From: UBA5109 sp964606735
GTDB lineage: Bacteria > Pseudomonadota > Gammaproteobacteria > Pseudomonadales > Pseudohongiellaceae
Assembly: GCA_964606735.1 (NCBI GenBank)
Contig: CAZSHI010000006.1
Span: forward strand, 1 to 64,000
Reading direction: 5' to 3'
Length of the DNA stretch: 64,000 bases
Every line of letters begins with the position of its first letter. Position 1 is the first letter of the stretch. The position numbers and the translations under genes were made by a program. Shown here piece by piece: positions 46,702 to 54,933 of this stretch. The notes beneath the pieces were generated by a model, which had not been told where the DNA came from, ran no database searches, and was given only the letters and a program-made list of their open reading frames with translations.

Positions 46702-47460
46702 ATGAGTTACTGTATCGTCATTTCCGTTAACGAAGGTCTACTCTTCTGTTCAGACTCGCGCAACTGCCTGCCTGACCAGCAGGGCATGACGCACAGTAAA
46801 TTATTTCAGTTCAACCAGGCGGGCGACCGAAAATTCGTCATACTCACAGCTGGCAACCCGGAGCTGACCCAAATATGTATGGATCAGCTCTACCAGGACA
46901 TCACCAATCAAACAGCCTGCAATTTACACACAGTCAACACCATCGCCGAGGCTGCCGATTATGTTGGCGCCGTATATCGTTCAGTCGTGGATAATCCTGA
47001 ACTGAATGCGGCCACCGCTGATCTTACTTTCCTGCTGGGCGGACAAATTCAGGGCTCTCGGCCTCGTGCAGTCAAAATCTTCTCGGCAGGAAACAACATT
47101 ACCAGTTCACGTGATACTCCGTTTTTGCAGATTGGAGAGAGCAAATACGGCACCCCTATTCTGGAACGCATCATCAACCGCCAGACTTCCCTGGATACAG
47201 CCGCCCTATGCGCACTGGTATCCATGAGTTCCACCATGAAATGCGATGACAGTGTTGGTGCACCGATAGAAATGATCTTATACCAGGCTGACAGTTTTCA
47301 GCTCGGTAATTATCATTATTTTGATGAGAAAAATGAGTTTCTGCAGAATCTGAACAAACAATGGGCCGAAAAACTGCTGGAAGCCTTTAACCAGATGCCT
47401 CCCCTCGCCTGGGCTTCAAACTGGGAAAAAATATCCGATAGCAGCAGCGGCGTCTTTTAA
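46702..47460 (+). CDS. Anbu, proteasome-type peptidase, Ser-nucleophile copy
   Basis: This is a second Anbu protein, also 252 residues and about half identical to the first by eye. The N-terminus is Met-Ser, so the exposed nucleophile would be Ser in place of Thr. The general-acid partners remain: Asp in CSDSRNC and Lys in THSKLF. The loop after the Asp differs (NCLPDQQG against TNAGADQA), while LQIGESKYGTPILERII, LCALVSMSSTM and PPLAWASNW are shared. It ends 11 bases before the convergent alpha-E gene. Whether it forms its own ring or mixes with the Thr copy is unknown. Confidence 0.92.
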   Translation: MSYCIVISVNEGLLFCSDSRNCLPDQQGMTHSKLFQFNQAGDRKFVILTAGNPELTQICMDQLYQDITNQTACNLHTVNTIAEAADYVGAVYRSVVDNPELNAATADLTFLLGGQIQGSRPRAVKIFSAGNNITSSRDTPFLQIGESKYGTPILERIINRQTSLDTAALCALVSMSSTMKCDDSVGAPIEMILYQADSFQLGNYHYFDEKNEFLQNLNKQWAEKLLEAFNQMPPLAWASNWEKISDSSSGVF

Positions 47461-47471
47461 GGCTGCAGTGT

Positions 47472-48440
47472 TCAGTTTTTATCGTTCTGGCTTATTTCAA
47501 GGTTAAACCAGACGCGGGTGATTTCTTCGTGTATATCTGCAATTGATATTTGCAGCTCATCGATAAATTCCAGCAGACCGCGATCAACCAGGGATTCAAC
47601 ATCCACTTCACGGGTAATTCTTTTAACCCGGGCGACTGCCCGAATCACATCATCGTTATTCGGCAACTGCTCTAGATGATAAACCAGCTCATGAAGACAG
47701 AAGCCAATAGAACGTGGAAACTCTTCATCCTGCAGCAAAAACCTGACCACTGCATTGCCGCTGACACGGTTTTGCACCTGTTGCCGATAGGCCTGAAATG
47801 CCCCCAGGCATCGCAGCACATTCATCCAGACGATATTTTCATAGGGTTCAAGTACAACACGCTGACTGTTGTTGGCAGAAAAAGCCGGCAACAGATTGAT
47901 GGATCCGACATCCACCAGTCGACTGGTCATATCGGCTCGTTCGAGCTTGCGTCCAAGCTCTATAAATGAAAAGGCTTTATTGTGACTCATGCTGGAAACA
48001 AAAAGCCCTTCCAATCGCTGGGAATTTGCGATGATTTCTTCGAGCAGAGAATAACGTGCAGCACGACCCATGCGAGGGTTCAGTTTATCCTTCAATACAT
48101 GATAAATCGCATTCACCTGTTCCCAGGCTTCCGATGGAATGACTTCACGAGAAGTCCGGGCATTTTCACGGGCCATGACCAGTGAGTTGAATATGGAGTT
48201 GGGATTATCAGCATCTGCCAGCAGATATTTTACAACCAGTTTTTCATCAGTATCCTGGTATTTTTCCTTGTAACCTTCATTGACACCAGCAATATCGATC
48301 AGGGTATTCCAGTCCAGACTGGTACCACGGGGGAGATCAAACAGCATGGCAGAGTATACTTTCAACAGGCGAGCCGAATTCTCGGCACGCTCCAGATAAC
48401 GTCCCAGCCAGTACACTCTTTCAGCAACACTCGATAACAT
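47472..48440 (-). CDS. Alpha-E domain protein
   Basis: The 322-residue all-helical protein is a member of the alpha-E (DUF403) family, starting with the signature MLSSVAERVYWLGRYLERAE and followed by ARLLKVYSAMLFDLP. The family is rich in conserved Glu and Arg residues and is found with ATP-grasp peptide ligases, transglutaminases and Anbu, suggesting a role in making or handling a peptide tag. Its biochemical activity is not established. It is 6 bases after the ATP-grasp gene, so the two are cotranscribed, and it meets the second Anbu gene tail to tail. Confidence 0.9.
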   Translation of the reverse strand: MLSSVAERVYWLGRYLERAENSARLLKVYSAMLFDLPRGTSLDWNTLIDIAGVNEGYKEKYQDTDEKLVVKYLLADADNPNSIFNSLVMARENARTSREVIPSEAWEQVNAIYHVLKDKLNPRMGRAARYSLLEEIIANSQRLEGLFVSSMSHNKAFSFIELGRKLERADMTSRLVDVGSINLLPAFSANNSQRVVLEPYENIVWMNVLRCLGAFQAYRQQVQNRVSGNAVVRFLLQDEEFPRSIGFCLHELVYHLEQLPNNDDVIRAVARVKRITREVDVESLVDRGLLEFIDELQISIADIHEEITRVWFNLEISQNDKN

Positions 48441-48446
48441 GTTCGC

Positions 48447-49886
48447 CTACTCCCTGACTATCCAGGTATCTTTACTGCCACCGCCCTGAGAGGAATTCAC
48501 CACATAGGACCCTTTAACCATGGCAACTCTGGTAAGCCCACCTGCAGTCACATAGGGCTTGCTTCCCTGCAGGCAGAAGGGGCGCAGATCCACATGTCGC
48601 GGTTCCATGTTGTGCTCACCGAGCACCGGGGCTGTCGATAATGAAATCAAAGGCTGGGCCATGTATTCCCGCGGATTGGCCTTGATACGTTGGGCAAATT
48701 CAGCGCGCTGTCTTTGCGTCGACTGAGGGCCGATAAGCATGCCATAGCCACCGGATTCGTTGGCGGGCTTCACCACCAGTTTGTCGAGATTCTTCAGCAC
48801 GTGTTGCAGCTGTGCCTTGTCGGTACACAAAAAACTGGGGACATTAGGCAGAATCGGGTCTTCATCCAGATAATACTTGATCATCTTGGGTACGTAGGTA
48901 TAGACAACTTTATCATCGGCAACACCCGCACCAGGCGCATTGGCCAGACCGACATTGCCTTTTAACCAGGCCCGCATCAGTCCGGGAACACCCAGCGCAG
49001 ATTCCGGATTGAACACTTCCGGATCAAGGAACAGATCATCAATACGCCGGTAAATGACATCCACCGGTGCCAAACCTTCAATGGTTTTCATAAATACATG
49101 ATCATCTTCAACGTACAGATCGCTGCCCTGTACGAGTTCACAGCCCATCTGCTGGGCAAGAAATGAATGCTCAAAGTAGGCCGAGTTGTATATGCCCGGC
49201 GTCAGCACAACGACTTCAGGATAATCCTTGGGTTTGGGTGAAATGGCTGCCAGGGTGTCAAACAATTGCGTCGGGTAATCCGTAATCGGCTGGATATCAT
49301 AGTTTTCGAACAGCTCGGGAAAAACCCGTTTGGTGACAGTGCGATTCTCCAGCATGTAAGAAACACCTGAAGGCACCCGCAGGTTATCCTCCAGCACATA
49401 AAATTCACCGTCTTTGTCCCGGATAAGATCGGTTCCACAGACATGGGCCCAGACCTCATGCAGGGGTTTCATCCCTGCACATTCTTTACGGTAATTTTTG
49501 GATTTTTTGAGCAGTTCGCCGGGAACGACTTTATCCTTGAGGATTTTGCCATCGTTATAGACATCGTGAATGAAGCAGTTAAGTGCTCGCAGTCGTTGTT
49601 TCAGCCCCTCACTGGTCCGGTCCCATTCTGGCTGATTGATAATGCGTGGCACCAGATCCATGGGCCACTGCCGATCGATGTTGCCCGCCTCACTGTAAAC
49701 GGTAAACGAAATGCCCATCGTTTTGATGGCATGTTCAACCGTTGCCTTGCGCTGTTGCAATTCGGCGTGACTGAGTGAGGATAAGTATTTGGTCAGCTTG
49801 CGGGCAACTTTGCGCGGATAGCCCGGCGAACTGATCAGCTCATCATAAAACTCGCCCGGGTTGTAGGATTTCCAGCTAATACTCAT
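48447..49886 (-). CDS. Circularly permuted type 2 ATP-grasp protein
   Basis: These proteins (DUF404/DUF407) are predicted peptide ligases that use ATP to activate a carboxylate. In the 479 residues the conserved segments are WPMDLVPRII(N), AGMKPLHEVWAHVCGTDLIR, DNLRVPSGVSYMLENR, GVADDKVVYTYVPKMI and KPANESGGYGM, which includes lysine and glycine residues of the nucleotide site, and GGLTRVA near the C-terminus. It is the upstream gene of the ATP-grasp/alpha-E pair and belongs to the Anbu-associated set, here physically separated from the transglutaminase partner. Confidence 0.92.
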   Translation of the reverse strand: MSISWKSYNPGEFYDELISSPGYPRKVARKLTKYLSSLSHAELQQRKATVEHAIKTMGISFTVYSEAGNIDRQWPMDLVPRIINQPEWDRTSEGLKQRLRALNCFIHDVYNDGKILKDKVVPGELLKKSKNYRKECAGMKPLHEVWAHVCGTDLIRDKDGEFYVLEDNLRVPSGVSYMLENRTVTKRVFPELFENYDIQPITDYPTQLFDTLAAISPKPKDYPEVVVLTPGIYNSAYFEHSFLAQQMGCELVQGSDLYVEDDHVFMKTIEGLAPVDVIYRRIDDLFLDPEVFNPESALGVPGLMRAWLKGNVGLANAPGAGVADDKVVYTYVPKMIKYYLDEDPILPNVPSFLCTDKAQLQHVLKNLDKLVVKPANESGGYGMLIGPQSTQRQRAEFAQRIKANPREYMAQPLISLSTAPVLGEHNMEPRHVDLRPFCLQGSKPYVTAGGLTRVAMVKGSYVVNSSQGGGSKDTWIVRE

Positions 49887-49976
49887 AAAAAGTTTTCACA
49901 CACTACTTTATCTCAAGCATCATGCCACATCCGCAGGATTTGGGTCTAGCTTCAAATAGGGGATAAAGACAAACCC

Positions 49977-50240
49977 TCAGGAAAATTCAATGCTTCGATA
50001 ATAAAAAACCTGCGTGTTGGCTGACCAGCCTTGCGGATCCAACCCCGCCTTACGGCGTAATTGACTGATAAAATTCTCCTTGTGCGGGATTTTTTCCCAA
50101 ACAGACGGCAAGAAAGTCGCCCGCTTTCCGTCTTCCTGCAGTATCAGACCATCAAGACCAGGCTGTATTTTTTCCACTCGAGCACCCGGTCTTTTCCCTG
50201 GCAAGCGTTCTGCAGTAGACTTGTTAAAAAAATAAACCAC
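49977..50240 (-). pseudogene. AMMECR1-domain remnant
   Basis: The C-terminal part of an AMMECR1 domain (protein A of the AmmeMemoRadiSam group) is recognisable from about codon 20: IQPGLDGLILQEDGKRATFL followed by PSVWEKIP, then LRRKAGLDPQGWS and an aromatic tail. The family is about 170-200 residues long; only about the last 68 residues remain, and the frame ahead of them does not resemble the missing half. The divergent PQQ dehydrogenase gene begins 14 bases upstream of this fragment, so the missing part has been lost at that junction. I call it a remnant; expression as a short protein cannot be excluded. Confidence 0.7.
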
Positions 50241-50254
50241 CGAAGGGATGAATA

Positions 50255-52453
50255 ATGCCTAGCCTGAAATCTTTTGTTTACAGCTTTTGTCTTTACCTGC
50301 CTTTTTTTCAGATTCAGGCACAACCCATTGAGCAGACTGATTACCAGCAGTTCTGCGCCCGTTGTCACCTTTCCATTGAAATCGAGCAGCGCCTGCGTAA
50401 TGACTGGTATGGCAAGAGTGCCGAGGAATTATTTAACCGCATGCGCACGACCATGCCGGTTGATAACCCCGGTTCTTTGAGCCAGGAGCAATATCTAGCA
50501 CTGACCGGTGAATTTCTCAGCTTGGGCGGCACCATCACCCCCGATAATGCATTGAGTCTGAATAATCTGGCTGACTGGATCATTGCGCCGCGTGAGAGCA
50601 ACAACGAAGAGGATAATTACCCCTGGCTCAACATGAATGGCAATATAGCATCCACCCGCTATTCGGAACTGGATCAGATCAATGCTGAGAATGTCGATCA
50701 ACTGGAAGTTGTCTGGCGCTGGAGCAACCGCAATATCGGTCCGGGAAATTCCCCTTTCAGCCAGACTTCGCCATTGGTGGTCAATGGTCGCATGTATGCA
50801 ACTGCCGGAGCCACCCGTAATGTCGTATCAATAGACCCGGCAACTGGCCAGACGCTCTGGCTCTGGCGCCCTCAAGAAGGACAACGTTTCATTGATGCGC
50901 CCCGCAAGGGCTCTGGCAAGGGTCTGGCTTACTGGAGTGACGGTATTCAGGAAGTTATTTTTACCGTGACACCGGGTTATTACCTGGTGGCGCTGAATGC
51001 CAACACCGGTCAGCCGGTGGAATCGTTCGGTGCCAGTGGCTGGATTGATATGCAGCAGGATCTGCGACTGGGCGTTGGCCGCGATGACCTTGATATTGGT
51101 CTTTCCATGCCACCACTGGTTGTCGAAGATGTGGTTATCGTTGGAGCTGCCATGTCACCCGGCGGGCTTGCCCCCTACCCCTCCAATGTCAAAGGCGATA
51201 TCAAGGCTTATGATGCCCGTTCGGGTGAGCTGCTATGGACCTTTAAAACCATTCCCGAGCCGGGCGAGCCGGGTTACGAAACCTGGCTGGAAAGTTCTGC
51301 CCTGATCAGCGGCAATGCCGGCGTCTGGGCGCCCATGTCTGCCGATCCTGAGCTGGGTCTGGTTTACTTACCAGTGGAGGCCGCCACCAATGACTACTAC
51401 GGCGGTCACCGCCCAGGCGATAACCTTTTCAGTTCCTCTCTGGTAGCGCTGGATTATCGTACCGGGGAAATGATCTGGTATTACCAGCTGACCCATCACG
51501 ATGTCTGGGACTGGGATATCCCGCAGGCTCCGATTCTGGCTGACCTCCCCAATGGTGACAAACTGCTGGTGCAGTTAACCAAACAGTCCATGGCCTATGT
51601 GTTTGATCGGGAAACCGGTGAGCCGTATTTTGGTATCGAGGAAAGACCGGTACCCCAAAGCACCGTGCCGCGAGAAAGAACCTCAGCTACCCAGCCCTTT
51701 CCGGTACTGCCCCTGCCCTACGACCAGCAGGGTTTCACGCCTGAAGATCTGGTGGATTTCACCCCTGAAATCAATGCCATGGCCCGTGAAATCACGCAGA
51801 ATTACCGGTTAGCCGAGTCTGTCTACACGCCACCTTCCCTGCGTGATGACCCTGATGGACTGCTGGGCGCCCTTCACATGCCCTGCTCAACCGGAGGTGC
51901 CAACTGGGAGGGAGGCGCCTACGACCCCGAAACTGGCATGCTGTATGTCCCCTCACGCAGCTGTCTGATGACCTTCGCTCTGGTACCCGGTGCAGAGCTC
52001 GGCTCAGAATCCAATTATGTTAATGGCGGCAATGGCAATAACCCGGCATTGAATGTACAGGGCATAGAACTGTTCAAGCCACCCTATGGGCGCATCACTG
52101 CCATTGATCTGAATACCGGAGAGCATGCCTGGGTAATCGCCAATGCCGATACCCCTGATGCACTGAAAAACCATCCACTGCTGCAGGGTGTGGATCTGCC
52201 ACGTACCGGCATCTCGACGCATACCGGCCTTCTGCTCACCAAGAGCCTGCTGTTCACTGGTGAGGGTCAGGGTGGTGGCCCGACTTTCCGAGCCCATGAC
52301 AAGGCCACCGGCGAGATCCTTGCTGAAGTTCAGCTACCGGGTAACCACGTTGCACCACCAACCACCTTCATGCACCTGGGCAAACAGTATATTGTGACAA
52401 CGGTAACCATGGGGGACTCGGCAGAAATTGTTGCGCTGGCCCTGCCTGATTGA
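50255..52453 (+). CDS. PQQ-dependent dehydrogenase with N-terminal cytochrome c domain
   Basis: This 732-residue periplasmic quinoprotein oxidises an alcohol or sugar with pyrroloquinoline quinone. A signal peptide (about 1-22) is followed by a cytochrome-c-like segment with one haem motif CARCH (Cys34, Cys37, His38); the order, cytochrome first, is opposite to typical quinohaemoprotein alcohol dehydrogenases. An eight-blade propeller follows, with repeats such as VVSIDPATGQTLWLWRP, GDIKAYDARSGELLWTFKT and ITAIDLNTGEHAWVIAN. The substrate is not predictable. AAGGGATG precedes the ATG at good distance. No PQQ synthesis genes are in the window. It lies between two gene remnants. Confidence 0.93.
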   Translation: MPSLKSFVYSFCLYLPFFQIQAQPIEQTDYQQFCARCHLSIEIEQRLRNDWYGKSAEELFNRMRTTMPVDNPGSLSQEQYLALTGEFLSLGGTITPDNALSLNNLADWIIAPRESNNEEDNYPWLNMNGNIASTRYSELDQINAENVDQLEVVWRWSNRNIGPGNSPFSQTSPLVVNGRMYATAGATRNVVSIDPATGQTLWLWRPQEGQRFIDAPRKGSGKGLAYWSDGIQEVIFTVTPGYYLVALNANTGQPVESFGASGWIDMQQDLRLGVGRDDLDIGLSMPPLVVEDVVIVGAAMSPGGLAPYPSNVKGDIKAYDARSGELLWTFKTIPEPGEPGYETWLESSALISGNAGVWAPMSADPELGLVYLPVEAATNDYYGGHRPGDNLFSSSLVALDYRTGEMIWYYQLTHHDVWDWDIPQAPILADLPNGDKLLVQLTKQSMAYVFDRETGEPYFGIEERPVPQSTVPRERTSATQPFPVLPLPYDQQGFTPEDLVDFTPEINAMAREITQNYRLAESVYTPPSLRDDPDGLLGALHMPCSTGGANWEGGAYDPETGMLYVPSRSCLMTFALVPGAELGSESNYVNGGNGNNPALNVQGIELFKPPYGRITAIDLNTGEHAWVIANADTPDALKNHPLLQGVDLPRTGISTHTGLLLTKSLLFTGEGQGGGPTFRAHDKATGEILAEVQLPGNHVAPPTTFMHLGKQYIVTTVTMGDSAEIVALALPD

Positions 52454-52711
52454 TTATGCGGCGACCAGTTCCAGGGCTGCGTTGAGAAGTACATTGCAGC
52501 CCTTCTCCACATCATGCCAGTGGCTCCACTCATCGGGGGCATGACTTACACCGCCGACACTGGGAATGAAGAGCAGTCCGCTTGGCGTAATATCCGTAAA
52601 AAACTGCGCATCATGACCGGCCCCACTGGGCATGATCATGGTTTTGTACCCCAGCCTTTCTGAATGCTGCTCCAGCAGGTTCATCATTTCCTTGGAACAG
52701 GGCTTGGGCAT
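52454..52711 (-). pseudogene. M20-family amidohydrolase remnant (C-terminal end)
   Basis: The 85 codons match the C-terminal end of M20 hydantoinase/carbamoylase-type enzymes such as N-carbamoyl-L-amino-acid hydrolase: MPSGAGHDAQFF with the conserved His, IPSVGGVSHAPDEW, and the final helix CNVLLNAALELVAA. The family has about 410 residues, so about four fifths is missing. The fragment starts 9 bases after the speB stop and its own stop codon touches the end of the PQQ dehydrogenase gene. It could be a remnant of a gene that once stood at the end of the polyamine operon. Confidence 0.72.
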
Positions 52712-52719
52712 ACTGCCTA

Positions 52720-53613
52720 CTACAGCTGATTCCTGGCAACGATGCCCATCATTTTGTGAACCAGCAGGGCTGCCGAAAACTCATAGGCATGAAAGCCTTC
52801 GATCGGCGCGAACTCCATGACATCAAATCCGATGACCTTGGCCTGTTGGGCAACTGATTCAAACAGGCTCAGCACCTGATACCAGCCCAGCCCGCCGGGC
52901 ACCGGAGTGCCGGTTGAGGGAAACACGGAGGGATCAAAGCCATCGATATCCAGTGTAAAGAAAACCTTGTCGGGAAAATCATCCGGCAAATCAAACTTGT
53001 GAATATGTTTTTTCACCAGTACTTCGGCATCCAGATAGTCGACCTCATAAAGCTTGCGGGCCTGCACCTCTTCCTCACAAAGCGCGCGCACACCCAGTTG
53101 ATAAATTGGCACATCCAGATCGGCAATGCGTTTCATCACAGATGCATGACTGTAGGGATTCCCCTCATAGGCATCCCGCAAGTCAGCATGAGCATCAATC
53201 TGTACGATACCAAAATCACTGATGCCGGCTTCAATCAGTCCGTTAATCACACCAAAGGTAACCGTATGCTCACCTCCCAGCACCACCGGGAACGCATCAT
53301 GCGCCAGGATGTTTTGAACCACTGCGCTGATATCAGCCAGTACTTCCTCGGCATCCGCCTTACAATCGATCGGGGCATGGGTAAAAATGCCGTGCTTGCT
53401 GGGAACGCTCTTCCCGTCCCAGGTTTCCAGTTGCCAGGATGCATCCAAAATGGCAGCAGGACCATCTGCAGTACCGCCACCATAGGAAACAGAGTGCTCA
53501 AAAGGCACCGGTAATACATGAAAATAGGCATCTCCCGGTTCCGGTTGGGCAATTTCGGATCCAAGAAAAATCGGGTAGCCAGGCGCTACTTCCAGGTCAG
53601 ACTGCTTCATCAT
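52720..53613 (-). CDS. speB: Agmatinase (arginase/agmatinase family)
   Basis: SpeB hydrolyses agmatine to putrescine and urea with two Mn2+ ions. All metal ligands are visible in the 297 residues: GGEH with His116, IDAHAD with Asp140, His142 and Asp144, and the DIDGFDPS motif with two further aspartates. SVSYGGGTADGPAAI near the N-terminus is also characteristic. It is the last intact gene of the leftward polyamine group, 32 bases after nspC, and acts on the product of SpeA to supply putrescine for the carboxyspermidine route. Confidence 0.92.
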   Translation of the reverse strand: MMKQSDLEVAPGYPIFLGSEIAQPEPGDAYFHVLPVPFEHSVSYGGGTADGPAAILDASWQLETWDGKSVPSKHGIFTHAPIDCKADAEEVLADISAVVQNILAHDAFPVVLGGEHTVTFGVINGLIEAGISDFGIVQIDAHADLRDAYEGNPYSHASVMKRIADLDVPIYQLGVRALCEEEVQARKLYEVDYLDAEVLVKKHIHKFDLPDDFPDKVFFTLDIDGFDPSVFPSTGTPVPGGLGWYQVLSLFESVAQQAKVIGFDVMEFAPIEGFHAYEFSAALLVHKMMGIVARNQL

Positions 53614-53645
53614 TCACATCCCTTCCAACAGAAAGTAATAAAAAG

Positions 53646-54815
53646 CTAAGATAGCCGGTTTTTAAAATCTTCATAACTGAATTGCTTCACCAGTTCCAGT
53701 TTATCTGTGCCCGAATCCCACACGGCAATAGCAGGCAGGGGCACTCCATTAAAGGTAGTTGTTTTTACCATTGTGTAATGCGCCATGTCATCAAAGATCA
53801 GCCGTTGCCCCACTTGCAGGGGCTGGTCAAAACTGTAATCGCCCATTACATCCCCGGCCAGGCAGCTTAGTCCTCCCAGCCGATAGGTATACTGTTTGAG
53901 ACCGGGCTCAGCGGCATCAATAATCTCGGCACGGTATGGCATTTCCAGCGTATCCGGCATGTGGCAGGTAGCCGAGCAATCCAGAATGGCAATGTCCGTG
54001 GCATTGTGCATGATATCCACGACTTCACTGACCAGAACTCCTGTGTGTATGGCAATGGCTTCACCCGGCTCGAGATAGACCTGCAGTTGATACTTGTCCT
54101 GAAAATCCCGTATCCGCGCAATCAGCCTGTCAACCGGATAATCCGGCTTGGTGATATGATGTCCGCCACCAAAATTGACCCACTGCAGCTGCGGCAGCAA
54201 GTCCTTGAATTCTTTTTCGATAACACTCAGAGTTCTGTCGAGTGGTTCGAAGCCCTGCTCACACAGAGTGTGGAAATGCAGACCTGAAATCCCCTCAGGC
54301 ACGGTACCGTTTAACTGGGGCATGGGTATACCCAATCTTGAACCCGGTGCACAGGGGTCATACAGGGGCACAGCCCCTTCGGAGTGCAGAGGGTTTACGC
54401 GCAAACCAAAATGCAATTGCGGTCGCTCGGCACGAGCCCTGGCTATCATGGGAGCGAAGCGCTGCCACTGCCCCAGCGAATTGAAAACCACATGATCTGA
54501 TATTGACAGTATTTCCTGCATATCAGCCTTACGGTAAGCAGCTGAATAGGCATGGACTTCACCGCCGAATTCTTCACGGCCCAATCGTGCTTCAAACAGG
54601 CCGCTGGCACAGGTGCCACTTAAATAACGGCTGATCAGCGGAGCCAGTGCAAACATGGAAAACGCCTTGAGGGCCATCAATACCCTGGCGCCACTTTCTA
54701 TTTCAAGCCGTTGCAAAATCTTCAGATTCGTCTCAACAGCTGCAGCATCCACCACAAAACAGGGGCTGGGCACCCGTGCAGCATCAAAGTTCAGGAATGT
54801 CTGGCTGTTAATCAT
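53646..54815 (-). CDS. nspC: Carboxynorspermidine/carboxyspermidine decarboxylase
   Basis: NspC is a PLP enzyme of the alanine-racemase/ODC fold that decarboxylates carboxyspermidine to spermidine (and carboxynorspermidine to norspermidine). The 389 residues contain the PLP lysine Lys50 in MALKAFSMF, followed by the family-typical SGTCASGLFEARLG; GLHFHTLCEQG, VNFGGGHHIT and EPGEAI are further cofactor motifs. It is flanked by the synthase and speB on the same strand. It gives spermidine without S-adenosylmethionine decarboxylase. Confidence 0.94.
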   Translation of the reverse strand: MINSQTFLNFDAARVPSPCFVVDAAAVETNLKILQRLEIESGARVLMALKAFSMFALAPLISRYLSGTCASGLFEARLGREEFGGEVHAYSAAYRKADMQEILSISDHVVFNSLGQWQRFAPMIARARAERPQLHFGLRVNPLHSEGAVPLYDPCAPGSRLGIPMPQLNGTVPEGISGLHFHTLCEQGFEPLDRTLSVIEKEFKDLLPQLQWVNFGGGHHITKPDYPVDRLIARIRDFQDKYQLQVYLEPGEAIAIHTGVLVSEVVDIMHNATDIAILDCSATCHMPDTLEMPYRAEIIDAAEPGLKQYTYRLGGLSCLAGDVMGDYSFDQPLQVGQRLIFDDMAHYTMVKTTTFNGVPLPAIAVWDSGTDKLELVKQFSYEDFKNRLS

Positions 54816-54933
54816 GCTGTCCTAAAAACACAGGGTTGATTGATCGCAGGAAACCTCAGTACTGTGAGGGGTTACTGACAAGAATCCCAAACTGGGCCCG
54901 CAACTTACAAACTTATCCACTGAACAAGGACTG

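Noticed and set aside
54854..54869. CCTCA/TGAGG hairpin between nspC and the dehydrogenase
   Set aside because: Stem of five pairs with a weak T run; too short to call a terminator inside an operon.
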